40,351 nucleotides of DNA from Nitrososphaerota archaeon (GTDB lineage: Archaea > Thermoproteota > Nitrososphaeria > Conexivisphaerales > UBA164), in contig WYER01000004.1 of assembly GCA_009903795.1 (NCBI GenBank), forward strand, positions 1 to 40,351, in the 5' to 3' direction. The stretch's first letter is position 1. Each line of letters starts with the position of its first letter. Positions 7,576 to 15,865 of the stretch are shown in pieces. Below the pieces are notes generated by a model. The model did no database searches, had not been told where the DNA came from, and saw nothing but the letters and a program-made list of their open reading frames with translations. Both the position numbers and the translations under genes were made by a program.

Positions 7576-9750
7576 TTGTATACCAATCTTGAGGTGAGAA
7601 ATAAGCTACTTACATCGATAGATAAGGTAGAGAAGGTTACTGGTGAATATAAATATGTAGACGATATTCGCTTGAATGAAGCGTATTACGGTGGCGTACT
7701 TAGGGCGGGGGTACCACATGGAATTATTAAGAAAATTGACATTAGCAACGCATTAAGGTCGCCTGGTGTAAAGGCCGTAATAACTGCTAAAGATGTTCCT
7801 GGGTTAAACGCATTCGGATACTTTATTCCTGAACAACCAGTTTTATGTTATGATAAAGTAAGATATGAAGGCGATGCTGTTGCGGCCGTTGCTGCAGATA
7901 CGCGTGAGCATCTTTTACAAGCGCTTGAAGAGATAAAGGTGGAAATAGATCCATTACCAGTCGTTGATTCAATAGATGAAGCATTATCAGAAGAAGCTCC
8001 CAAAATTCACGAAAAGGGAAATATAGCATATTCAGTAAACTACGAAAAGGGTAACTTTGATGTTACAAAATTTGACAAATACATTGAAGGCGTTTATGAA
8101 ACTCCGATGGTAAAACCAATGTACATAGAGTTGGAATCTACAATAGCTATGTATTCTAATAACAGGCTTGAATTAATAACAACAACACAAAGCCCCGAAC
8201 ATGATATCAAGCAGCTTGCCAGAAGTCTAAACCTGGACGAACGCAACATTCACATAAAGATGAAGGACCCCGGTGGGGCATTTGGTGGAAAGGAGGAAAT
8301 TCACACTCAAATTCTTGCATCACTGCTTTCAATAAAAAGCGGGGCACCTGTTAAAATGACATTTACGAGGGAAGAATCAAACATTGCAACCACGAGGAGG
8401 CAGGCTTTCAGATTTTACATTAAAACTGGTCTTTCATCTGATAATTATATTTTGGGAAATTATGTTAAGGCAATTGCTGATACTGGGGCATACCTGAGCC
8501 ACGGACCAGTAGTTCTTGAAGTAAGCGCTTCGCATGCTTCAGAACCTTACTTTATTCCAAACGTTAAGTTTGAGGGAATTCTTGTTTATACTAATCATCC
8601 GCCAGCCGGTGGGATGAGAGGTTATGGGGCTTCCGAAATAAACTTTGCACTTGAAAGGCACATAGATCACATATGTAGAGAACTGAACCTTGACCCAGTA
8701 GAATTTAGAGAAAAAAACATGATAAAAGAAGGTCAACAGAACGGCACTGGAATAGTTCCGATCTCAACAGTAAGAGCTAAAGAAACTCTGCAAAAAGCAA
8801 TGCACAGCAATTTATGGACAAATAGAAATAAAAGCCACCCAGACCCATATATAAGGGTAGGTTATGGTATAGCTTCTGGAGCAAAGAGCACAAGCTACGG
8901 GCAGAGCGGTGACTCAGCAAAGGTGAAAATGACAATTGAGGATGGCTTCATAAACATTTACTTTACCACTCCAGACATGGGTACTGGGGCAAGGTCTACT
9001 ATCAGATTAATAGCAGCAAGAGCTCTAAATATTGATGTTGTAAATATAAGGATATTTAACGATGATAGCGATTTTCCATCATCAGGAACATCGAATGCCT
9101 CAAGGACTACATTTATGATAGGAAATGCTGTTCTAAAATGCAGCAAAAAACTAGTTGAATATATAAGTAGCAAGCTTGGAACAGATTTTAATCTTAACAG
9201 TAGGGAATCGCTAGAGGAAATAAATCGTAAGATCGGAAAGGTAGAAGTTACAGAAGAATATAACTTACCTAAAGTTGAAGGCGGAAATTTTGCAAAGGGC
9301 GATTTTATATTTTCATATGCAACTGCTGTTGCAAGGGTTGAGGTTAACTTGCTTACAGGTAGATACCGTGTCACTGATATAGAGTTCTATCCAGAAGCAG
9401 GTAAAATACTTAATCCGGTTGCATTCATGAGCCAGATGGAGGGCGGTATAATAATGTCACTGGGTTATGCTACAATGGAAGAACTGAAGACTGCTAATGG
9501 ACATATTTTGTCAAAGAACTTTACCACTTATGTGGTTCCAACAGCAAAGGATATTCCAAGAATAAAGGTGGACCCAATAGATGACTATGATCCTCTGGGG
9601 CCCTTTGGGGCAAAGGGTGCAGGCGAATTGCCACTTGTTGCTGTAGTCCCTGCGATAGTCAACGCGCTTGTCGACGCAACTGGGAAGGAGCTGAACAGGA
9701 TACCCGTTAGGCTAGAAGACCTTATATTGTTAGAACAAACCATTAAATAA
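7576..9750 (+). CDS. Molybdopterin-binding subunit of a xanthine-dehydrogenase-family hydroxylase
   Basis: Large catalytic subunit (724 residues) of a molybdenum hydroxylase, which inserts water-derived oxygen into N-heterocycles, aldehydes or CO. Cofactor motifs are GGAFGGKE at 233-240, AGGMRGYG at 344-351, and GAKGAGE at 678-684, where Glu684 is the expected catalytic base. The lack of the CO-dehydrogenase CSFR-type loop argues against CoxL. The TTG start is chosen from GAGGTG 8 nt upstream. The medium FAD and small 2Fe-2S subunits normally encoded alongside are absent from this window, so they must be elsewhere. UbiD-B starts 21 bp downstream, so the two are probably one transcript. Next to an enamidase-like gene, a nicotinate-dehydrogenase-like role is attractive but unproven. 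Confidence 0.88.
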   Translation: MYTNLEVRNKLLTSIDKVEKVTGEYKYVDDIRLNEAYYGGVLRAGVPHGIIKKIDISNALRSPGVKAVITAKDVPGLNAFGYFIPEQPVLCYDKVRYEGDAVAAVAADTREHLLQALEEIKVEIDPLPVVDSIDEALSEEAPKIHEKGNIAYSVNYEKGNFDVTKFDKYIEGVYETPMVKPMYIELESTIAMYSNNRLELITTTQSPEHDIKQLARSLNLDERNIHIKMKDPGGAFGGKEEIHTQILASLLSIKSGAPVKMTFTREESNIATTRRQAFRFYIKTGLSSDNYILGNYVKAIADTGAYLSHGPVVLEVSASHASEPYFIPNVKFEGILVYTNHPPAGGMRGYGASEINFALERHIDHICRELNLDPVEFREKNMIKEGQQNGTGIVPISTVRAKETLQKAMHSNLWTNRNKSHPDPYIRVGYGIASGAKSTSYGQSGDSAKVKMTIEDGFINIYFTTPDMGTGARSTIRLIAARALNIDVVNIRIFNDDSDFPSSGTSNASRTTFMIGNAVLKCSKKLVEYISSKLGTDFNLNSRESLEEINRKIGKVEVTEEYNLPKVEGGNFAKGDFIFSYATAVARVEVNLLTGRYRVTDIEFYPEAGKILNPVAFMSQMEGGIIMSLGYATMEELKTANGHILSKNFTTYVVPTAKDIPRIKVDPIDDYDPLGPFGAKGAGELPLVAVVPAIVNALVDATGKELNRIPVRLEDLILLEQTIK

Positions 9751-9771
9751 AAAAAGTTCATCATTTAAACC

Positions 9772-11334
9772 ATGTCTCTTAGAAGAGCGTTAAGCGACCT
9801 AATGAAAGTTTTGCCTAATGAAGTTCTAGAAATAGATCGTGAGGTTAGCACAGAATATGAGATTACAGCCTTTGCAGAAGCGCTTTCCATTCAGAGCCCG
9901 GTTCTTGTTTTCAAGAGAGTAAAGAACTACCCTCAATTCACTGTTATTAGCAACATGTTCAGCTCCAGGGAAAAGATAGCCGTTTACCTTGGGGTTAAAA
10001 AGGAAGAACTCAATAAAAAGTGGGTTTCTATCATAAACCGTGATTATAATTACACTATAAGCGATGGTGATGGACCAGTAAGGGAGATTCAGTATATAGG
10101 AGAAAAAGTAGACATAACTGCACTTCCCGTGCTAACACATTATCCACAGGATGGCGGAAGGTACATAACCTCAGGAATAATAGTAGCTAGAAGCATAGAT
10201 GGCACAGTCAACTTGAGCTTTGCAAGGATCCAGATCGTAGACAAAAACAAAATTGCCCTGAGCATGCATTCGCGAGGCCACCTATGGAGCTATTACCTTA
10301 AATTCAGGGAAATGAAACGTGACATGCCGATCTCCATAGTAATAGGCGCTCATCCAATTTACTATTTAATGGCGGCCGCAAGAATAGATGAAGAATACAG
10401 GAAGGTTTACGGGCTGATCGATGACAAACTAATAGCAGGGATTACAAACGATTTGCCAGTTCCCGCAAATTCAGAAATTGTACTTGAAGGGAAGATATTG
10501 TGGGATAAATCATTTGACGAAGGTCCATTTACGGAATACACAGGATACCTTTCAAACAGGTCAACAAAGAATCTGGCACAGATAGACGCTATTTATATGA
10601 GAAGAAATCCAATATATTTGGAAATAAATCCTTCAAATTCCAAGGAGCACATACTGCTTTCTGGCATTGCAAAGGAACCTATAGTTGAATCAACCATAAG
10701 GAGCTTCCTTCCATCAGCCTACAGGTTCAGCGTGGATTGGCCATTAAAAGGTGTCCATTACGTTGCAATGGCTTATATAGAAAACCCCGAGATGGGGATA
10801 TCAAAGCAGCTTGGATTAATGCTGCTTGGGCTTGACCATTACCTTAAGATCGTTTTTGTTTCGGAAAACAAGGTGCAATTGAGCCTTTATGCTATGCTTT
10901 CTCAGATGCTTTGTTCATGGGACATTGAAATAATAAAGAACGTTTTCTGCAACAAGCTAGATCCCTCGGCTTCTCCTGACGGTACAAGCAGTAAAGTGAT
11001 TTTTACTTGCAAAGGCTCTGAGGAGCAACCTGTAACTGAAGTTAAAGAAAATGAAATAAACATTATCAAGTGCGGAAAGAAACTACACATTGGGCATGAA
11101 GCGGATAAAAGTGCACAGATAAACCTGGTAGTTGATAGTGACATTGATCCTAAAAATGAGGACGATGTTCTATGGGCAATGGCAACCAGGCTTCAGCCAG
11201 CGAACGGTATAAAAATTTCAGATAAGGGCATAATAATAGACACTCGGAGGCCAGGGCTAAGCAGGCCAAGGCTTCCTGAGGACGTAATTAAAAATGTTAT
11301 TCAATATCTCCAAAAAGTTTCAGCTCTTTCTTAA
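9772..11334 (+). CDS. UbiD-family prenyl-FMN-dependent (de)carboxylase, copy B
   Basis: A second UbiD-family enzyme, 520 residues and longer than copy A. It has NLSFARIQ around 147-154 (cofactor region), EIVLEG at 235-240 and EGPFTEYTGY at 250-259, preserving the two catalytic Glu positions with Thr in place of the usual Gly. DGGRYITSG at 127-135 matches the family pattern. The overall order is that of aromatic-acid decarboxylases and carboxylases such as the hydroxybenzoate, vanillate and phenylphosphate types. The ATG lies 21 bp after the Mo-hydroxylase subunit, so they are likely co-expressed. The 3' end overlaps the convergent ParB-like gene by 38 bp. Two distinct UbiD genes around an enamidase-like gene suggest sequential decarboxylations, or activities on different intermediates. 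Confidence 0.87.
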   Translation: MSLRRALSDLMKVLPNEVLEIDREVSTEYEITAFAEALSIQSPVLVFKRVKNYPQFTVISNMFSSREKIAVYLGVKKEELNKKWVSIINRDYNYTISDGDGPVREIQYIGEKVDITALPVLTHYPQDGGRYITSGIIVARSIDGTVNLSFARIQIVDKNKIALSMHSRGHLWSYYLKFREMKRDMPISIVIGAHPIYYLMAAARIDEEYRKVYGLIDDKLIAGITNDLPVPANSEIVLEGKILWDKSFDEGPFTEYTGYLSNRSTKNLAQIDAIYMRRNPIYLEINPSNSKEHILLSGIAKEPIVESTIRSFLPSAYRFSVDWPLKGVHYVAMAYIENPEMGISKQLGLMLLGLDHYLKIVFVSENKVQLSLYAMLSQMLCSWDIEIIKNVFCNKLDPSASPDGTSSKVIFTCKGSEEQPVTEVKENEINIIKCGKKLHIGHEADKSAQINLVVDSDIDPKNEDDVLWAMATRLQPANGIKISDKGIIIDTRRPGLSRPRLPEDVIKNVIQYLQKVSALS

Positions 11335-12148
11335 CCCTTGCCCTTTCGTTTATTAGCTGGTCCAAAAGCTGATGTAAATTGTACCTGAACCCAACAGCCT
11401 TAGCATAAAATTCATCATTGCCCTCGAGCTTTCCAATAGAAATATCATAGTTTATAAGACAGTTCCTTGTTGAAACTATCATTTCATCAATGACCTTCAA
11501 ATAGGCCACGCGCGGTGACATTGTATGCTCCCTTTCTTCCTTTATCATGAGCCTGAGCTGCCTCATTGTAGGCCTTTTCTCCTTAATTTTTCCTACAAGC
11601 TTCTTCATCTGATCTTCGTTCTTTACTTTGGTCAGTTCAGCCGCAACGAAAGGCTTTATTTCTCCCCGCGCAACCATCTCCTTTATTTCAGAAGGCAATT
11701 CAAGCAACTTCATCATCATGTATATGTACGCTGGACTCTTTCCAATGTTCCTGGCCAGTTCGCTAAGACCTCCCCAACCCTTCTTGTGAACATAGTTTGC
11801 ATAGGCCATGGCCTCTTCCAAAGGATTAAGGCTCTTTCTTTGGACGTTCTCAGATATTGCTATAAGGTAAGCATCCTTGTCAGTTACGTTAACTATTATT
11901 GATTTGGCAGTTTTCATACCAAGCAGCATGCATGCCCTGAACCTCCTGTGCCCAGCGAGCAGCTGGTATCTCTTCTGACCATTTGGCCTTTCCCTTACAA
12001 TCAGTGGTTCAAGGAGCCCAAGAGACCTTATCGATTCAGCAAGCTCTTGGAGGTTCCCGAAGTCGCTTCTTATTACAAATGATTCTGCATCTATTTCACT
12101 AAGTGGCAGCTCAACAGGTTCGCGGAGAACGCTTAACTGTTTAAGCAT
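11297..12148 (-). CDS. ParB/Spo0J-like partition protein
   Basis: A 283-residue ParB-family DNA-binding protein. The ParB/Srx N-terminal domain includes LLAGHRRFRACMLLG (about residues 63-77) with the GHRR nucleotide-binding motif (GERR in many bacteria). NVQRKSLNPLEEAMAY comes next, then a KorB-like helix-turn-helix region (GGLSELARNIGKSPAYIYMMM). The C-terminal 90 residues are not recognised. No ParA is encoded nearby, so it is an orphan. It may act in chromosome or element partition or as a CTP-dependent clamp-like regulator. A TATA-like TTATAAG lies about 25 nt before the ATG on the minus strand, so it has its own leaderless promoter. It overlaps the end of UbiD-B by 38 bp, tail to tail. 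Confidence 0.85.
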   Translation of the reverse strand: MLKQLSVLREPVELPLSEIDAESFVIRSDFGNLQELAESIRSLGLLEPLIVRERPNGQKRYQLLAGHRRFRACMLLGMKTAKSIIVNVTDKDAYLIAISENVQRKSLNPLEEAMAYANYVHKKGWGGLSELARNIGKSPAYIYMMMKLLELPSEIKEMVARGEIKPFVAAELTKVKNEDQMKKLVGKIKEKRPTMRQLRLMIKEEREHTMSPRVAYLKVIDEMIVSTRNCLINYDISIGKLEGNDEFYAKAVGFRYNLHQLLDQLINERARVKKELKLFGDIE

Positions 12149-12201
12149 ATTAAAGAATAGTAAGCAAGGAAGCTTATAATGGTATGATGTGGAAAGTATG
12201 T

Positions 12202-13023
12202 CTACAGTACCTCTTTAAGGTAGATACCTGCATCCTGAGAGCTTTCCAGTATAACGTCAAAGAGCTTTATAAAACCTTTTGCAAGGTTTCGGTCGTATAT
12301 CAGAATATAGCTGTCATCACTCCTGTTTAAGCTGAAATCTTCGTCATGCTGTATTGCCCCTAGCAGCACTCTATCCTGGTCAAATATGTTGAGCCTAATC
12401 TGCAGCCCTCCCTGATGCTTAAAGGGTATGTACTGGTAAAGCATTGCAGCTTCTCTTTTATTCTGTTCATTAACCTCACTGATAATCATGACCTTCACGC
12501 CACGCCTGAGCATCTCTATATAGTCCTCAAGTAACCCATGCCTTATGCTCCTGAGAAGACCATTTCCTGACATTATCAGTCTGTATTCTGAATGCGTTTC
12601 CTTGAACAGCTTCCTGAGCTCTTGGTATAGTCTCTTCCTTCCAAATATCATTGTATATTCACTCTTATAGTGTGTACCATAGGTGCCATTTATGCGCTCA
12701 AGCTCTTTGATTATGTTGTTTAAAGCTGTTCTTTCCTTAATGTACTGCTCCTCAAGTGATGCCTGCGCAATTTCCCTTAGCTTTTCAACTGGCCTTGCTA
12801 TGTAAACGTTGACATTTCCAAGACCCTTATCAACAAGCCCGAGCTTTGTTATTCTTTCTAGATGCTTGTATACAGCGGCCCTATCTTTCCTTAAAATACT
12901 ACTTATTTCACTTACAGTCTTTGGACCTTCCTTCAAGAGCAAAACATAAATTTTAAGCTGTTCTCTAGTAATGCCTACCTTGTTGAGCACAGCAACTGTT
13001 TCCTCAGAAACTGGTATATCCAT
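12202..13023 (-). CDS. TrmB-family transcriptional regulator
   Basis: 273 residues with an N-terminal winged helix of TrmB/MarR type. EQLKIYVLLLKEGPKTVSEI and AAVYKHLERITKLGLV form the DNA-binding part (about residues 19-65), followed by a coiled-coil linker. The C-terminal half resembles the phospholipase-D-like effector domain of TrmB proteins (RRGVKVMIISE, YILIYD). TrmB regulators usually sense sugars or other small ligands and control nearby transport and catabolic genes, so the importer and UbiD block to the left is a plausible target. The ATG is preceded on the minus strand by TTTAAATAAAAAT at the proper promoter distance. It lies 53 bp upstream of the ParB-like gene in the same direction. 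Confidence 0.82.
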   Translation of the reverse strand: MDIPVSEETVAVLNKVGITREQLKIYVLLLKEGPKTVSEISSILRKDRAAVYKHLERITKLGLVDKGLGNVNVYIARPVEKLREIAQASLEEQYIKERTALNNIIKELERINGTYGTHYKSEYTMIFGRKRLYQELRKLFKETHSEYRLIMSGNGLLRSIRHGLLEDYIEMLRRGVKVMIISEVNEQNKREAAMLYQYIPFKHQGGLQIRLNIFDQDRVLLGAIQHDEDFSLNRSDDSYILIYDRNLAKGFIKLFDVILESSQDAGIYLKEVL

Positions 13024-13400
13024 TAAGTAATTAATTTTTATTTAAAGTGAAATATAAATTTAGTGTACAAGCTTTAACCATAGAGATTATCATATGAAAA
13101 AAGTTATAATGCTGATCTTTTATCTCTTGCTCTTAACATTTTTTCTTGTTAAGATCAGTTCTCTATTAATATATCGCTCATGTGCGCTTCCTGCTTATTC
13201 CCCGAACTTTGCTACTATCCTAATTACGTAATATGTGGTTGTTGTCTCATCTGTTTTTGCTAAAGACCACGTCCGTAAGGTCAGGGTAATTTGCCAATCA
13301 GAACATTAATTACACATTAAAATCCGAAAAATAAGCGTAAAACAATATTTTATTTTTTTATCTGATCTTGATTAGTTTGTTAAGGGTTTGTAGCTTTATT
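13024..13400. other. 377-bp gap with divergent promoter and a hairpin-rich segment
   Basis: Between the TrmB start and the tRNA-Thr gene. TATA-like AAATATAAATTTA lies near 13049-13061. Nested inverted repeats follow: CTGATCTT near 13112 pairs with AAGATCAG near 13151, and CTTAACA with TGTTAAG inside them. A small hydrophobic ORF overlaps these repeats (13094-13231). The rest (13232-13400) shows no gene. Confidence 0.5.
13094..13231 (+). CDS. Possible small membrane peptide (45 aa)
   Basis: ATG to TAA, 45 codons. Residues 4-19 (VIMLIFYLLLLTFFLV) form one membrane-length hydrophobic segment after a basic MKK start. It runs divergently from the TrmB gene, with a TATA-like box about 40 nt upstream. 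The same bases form inverted repeats, so the ORF may be chance within a structured noncoding segment. No family recognised. Confidence 0.25.
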   Translation: MKKVIMLIFYLLLLTFFLVKISSLLIYRSCALPAYSPNFATILIT

Positions 13401-13474
13401 AGCCTCGGGCGGGATTTGAACCCGCGACCTTCGCCTTACCAAGGCGACGCTCTGACCAGCTGAGCTACCGAGGC
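13401..13474 (-). tRNA. tRNA-Thr (anticodon GGT)
   Basis: A complete 74-nt cloverleaf on the minus strand: acceptor GCCTCGG/CCGAGGC, D-arm GCTC...GAGC, anticodon stem TCGCC/GGCGA around loop TTGGTAA (anticodon GGT, threonine), 5-nt variable region AGGTC, T-arm GCGGG/CCCGC with loop TTCGAAT, discriminator T. No intron and no encoded CCA. It begins 27 nt after the end of valS in the same direction, so its promoter overlaps the end of valS or it is read through. Confidence 0.95.
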
Positions 13475-13501
13475 TACAAAAAATGTTATCCAAATATGTT
13501 T

Positions 13502-15865
13502 TTAAGCTTTTAGATCTTTCCCAGAACTTTTGATGTTGTGCATAGCTACAAGATCCTTTTCAAAAAGCTTAAGTTCTTCAGGAACTTTAACATCAATAGG
13601 GTCTTTAAGGCTCAGGCCCATGCTCTTCTTTGTGTTCCATACGTAATGGTTAAATTCAATGATCCTTTCAGTGTAGGCTGAAAGGTCTTCCTTTACCGGA
13701 ACCTCTGATTCTTCAGGGTAAGAAGACAGGTGAACGTTCCTCCCGTAGATGTTCTTGTAAATATAGTAAGTTACAAATGGTATGTATGGGGACATTAGCC
13801 TGATCAATACGTCAAGAACTTTACGCATTGTAAAATATGCTGATTGTTTTTCTTCTTCAGAATATTCAGGGTTGTAGATTCTGGGCTTGACCATTTCAAG
13901 GTAATGGTCAGCAAAAAGGAACCACGTAAAGTCCCTTATCTTTGTGAAGCTTTTGTTAAAATAATAGGAATCGTTTAGAGATCTGACGCTCTTTATGAGG
14001 GACCTTAACTCCCAAAGTATCCAGCGATCTGAGAAAGATATGTTTTCAGGCATGGGGGTTTCCTTTGTGTTCAGCTTTATGAACCTTGATATGTTCAGAA
14101 GCTTTGTGAGGAACTTTGACGCGCTCTCTATCCTGCTATATGAACACTTTACATCGTCCTTTGTTATATCGCCTTCGAGAAACACCCATGTCCTAAACGC
14201 TTCTGCGCCGTACTTCTTTATCACGTCCATAGGATCTATTACGTTACCAAGGCTCTTGCTCATCTTGTATCCTTTTTCGTCCACTACGTGCATATGTATC
14301 CACACGTCTTTAAAAGGCGGTTTGCCAGTAACAAGATAGGACTTTAGAAGTGTAAAGTAGAGCCAGCTCCTGACTATTTCTTTGCCCTGAGGCCTCAGGC
14401 TTACTGGGTAATTTTGACTAAAAAATTCTTTATCATGAGAATAACCTGCAATGTAAAGAGGCGTGTTGCTCGAATCAAACCATGTATCGAAGATTCTCGT
14501 TTCGCCCACAAATTCTGTTCCCCCGCACCTGGGACACTTATCTATAGGTGGTTTTTCTTTCCACGGCACATAGTACTTACCTTTGGGAGGCACGTAGACG
14601 TAACCGCAGTTCTTGCAGTACCACAGAGGTATCTCTGTCCCATAATACCTTCTTCTTGAGATAACCCAGTCGTCTGTAAGCGAATCTATCCAGCGAAAGA
14701 GAAGCTCAGCGCTTTCGGGAGCGTAAAACTTCATCTGTGCAGCGAGCTTCTTTAGCTCGTCCTTGAACTCAACTTGCTTGAGGTAGAGCTCCTTTCTAGG
14801 TATGAACTCAATTGGAGTTTTGCTTCTCCAGCATATGGGAGTTTCGTGCTTTATCTTTTCTTCTTTAACCAGGTAGCCCGCGTTTCTCAGGTCCTCTACT
14901 ATCTTTTTCCTCGCTTCTCTTACTTTGAGGCCGCTATACTTTCCCGCGTTCTCGTTCATGAGTCCGTTTTCGTCTATAAGAAAAGTCGGGGTGAGCCCTA
15001 GGTCTTTAAAGACCATAATGTCGCCTCTGTCGCCGTAGCTGCATATCATGACCAAGCCTGTGCCGAAGTCCTGTTTTGCGTATGGATGTGGCAGTATGGG
15101 TATCTCGTGACCGAACAAGGGGACCTTTGCTTTCTTCCCTTTAAGATTTCTATACCTTTCGTCTTCAGGGTTATAAATTATGGCCTTGCAGGCTTTGAGG
15201 AGCTCTGGCCTTGTTGTCGCAACTACTATATCAGAGCCATCCTCTAGCATGAATTTTATGTAGTAAAGGCTAGTAATCTCTTCTTCATACTCAACTTCGG
15301 CATCTGAAAGGGAGATCCTGCACTCCGGGCAGTAGTTTGAAACCTTCTCGCTTTCGTACACAAGGCCCCTGTTGTAAAGGTCTATAAAGATATCTTGGGT
15401 GAGCCTTCTGAAATCAGGGTCATCGGTTTCGTACATGTCGCCCAGCCCGTATCCCTTTTCATAAGAGCTGAAGCTTATGCCAAGAAGCTTGAAAGAGCTA
15501 GTGGAAGCTTTAGAGTATTCGTCAAGCTTCTCCCTGCATTTTTGGATAAAAATTTCCCTTGGTGTGTCCCTGATGCTCAGCTTTAGCTCTTTTTCTACTT
15601 GTACCTCTATTGGCAGGCCGTTTCTGTCGAGGCCCAGCGGAAAAAGAACGTTATAGCCGTTCATTCTTTTGTACCTTGCTATTGAGTCCATGTATACGTA
15701 GGTGTAGGCGTGACCTATGTGAACCGGTGAGTTAACGTAAGGAGGTGGAGTGTCTATGATATAAACTGGCCTGTTGTCCTTGACGAACCTGTAAAGCTTC
15801 TGTTCTTCCCATTCTCTAGCTATCTCTTTTTCAATATCTGGGTTCCATCTTGTTGGTATGCTCAT
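13502..15865 (-). CDS. valS: Valyl-tRNA synthetase
   Basis: Charges tRNA-Val, with editing of misactivated threonine. 787 residues, a compact archaeal-type class I synthetase. HIGH is at 49-52 (PVHIGHAYTY), VATTRPE in the CP1 editing domain at about 215-221, a zinc-ribbon pair (CKNC at 417-420 and CPRC at 444-447), the DDWVISRRRYYGTEIP block at 398-413, and KMSKS at 534-538, followed by the anticodon-binding helical domain. LeuRS and IleRS were considered. The HAYTYVYMDSIARYKRMNGY block and the architecture fit archaeal ValRS best. The ATG overlaps the aRF1 stop (ATGA), so the two form an operon with translational coupling. Confidence 0.92.
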   Translation of the reverse strand: MSIPTRWNPDIEKEIAREWEEQKLYRFVKDNRPVYIIDTPPPYVNSPVHIGHAYTYVYMDSIARYKRMNGYNVLFPLGLDRNGLPIEVQVEKELKLSIRDTPREIFIQKCREKLDEYSKASTSSFKLLGISFSSYEKGYGLGDMYETDDPDFRRLTQDIFIDLYNRGLVYESEKVSNYCPECRISLSDAEVEYEEEITSLYYIKFMLEDGSDIVVATTRPELLKACKAIIYNPEDERYRNLKGKKAKVPLFGHEIPILPHPYAKQDFGTGLVMICSYGDRGDIMVFKDLGLTPTFLIDENGLMNENAGKYSGLKVREARKKIVEDLRNAGYLVKEEKIKHETPICWRSKTPIEFIPRKELYLKQVEFKDELKKLAAQMKFYAPESAELLFRWIDSLTDDWVISRRRYYGTEIPLWYCKNCGYVYVPPKGKYYVPWKEKPPIDKCPRCGGTEFVGETRIFDTWFDSSNTPLYIAGYSHDKEFFSQNYPVSLRPQGKEIVRSWLYFTLLKSYLVTGKPPFKDVWIHMHVVDEKGYKMSKSLGNVIDPMDVIKKYGAEAFRTWVFLEGDITKDDVKCSYSRIESASKFLTKLLNISRFIKLNTKETPMPENISFSDRWILWELRSLIKSVRSLNDSYYFNKSFTKIRDFTWFLFADHYLEMVKPRIYNPEYSEEEKQSAYFTMRKVLDVLIRLMSPYIPFVTYYIYKNIYGRNVHLSSYPEESEVPVKEDLSAYTERIIEFNHYVWNTKKSMGLSLKDPIDVKVPEELKLFEKDLVAMHNIKSSGKDLKA

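Noticed and set aside
8958-9374. 138-codon minus-strand frame inside the Mo-hydroxylase gene
   Set aside because: Antisense shadow; the sense frame carries the family motifs.
13502-15865. Reading the class I synthetase as IleRS or LeuRS
   Set aside because: Length, the HIGH-region block and the archaeal insert pattern fit ValRS better.
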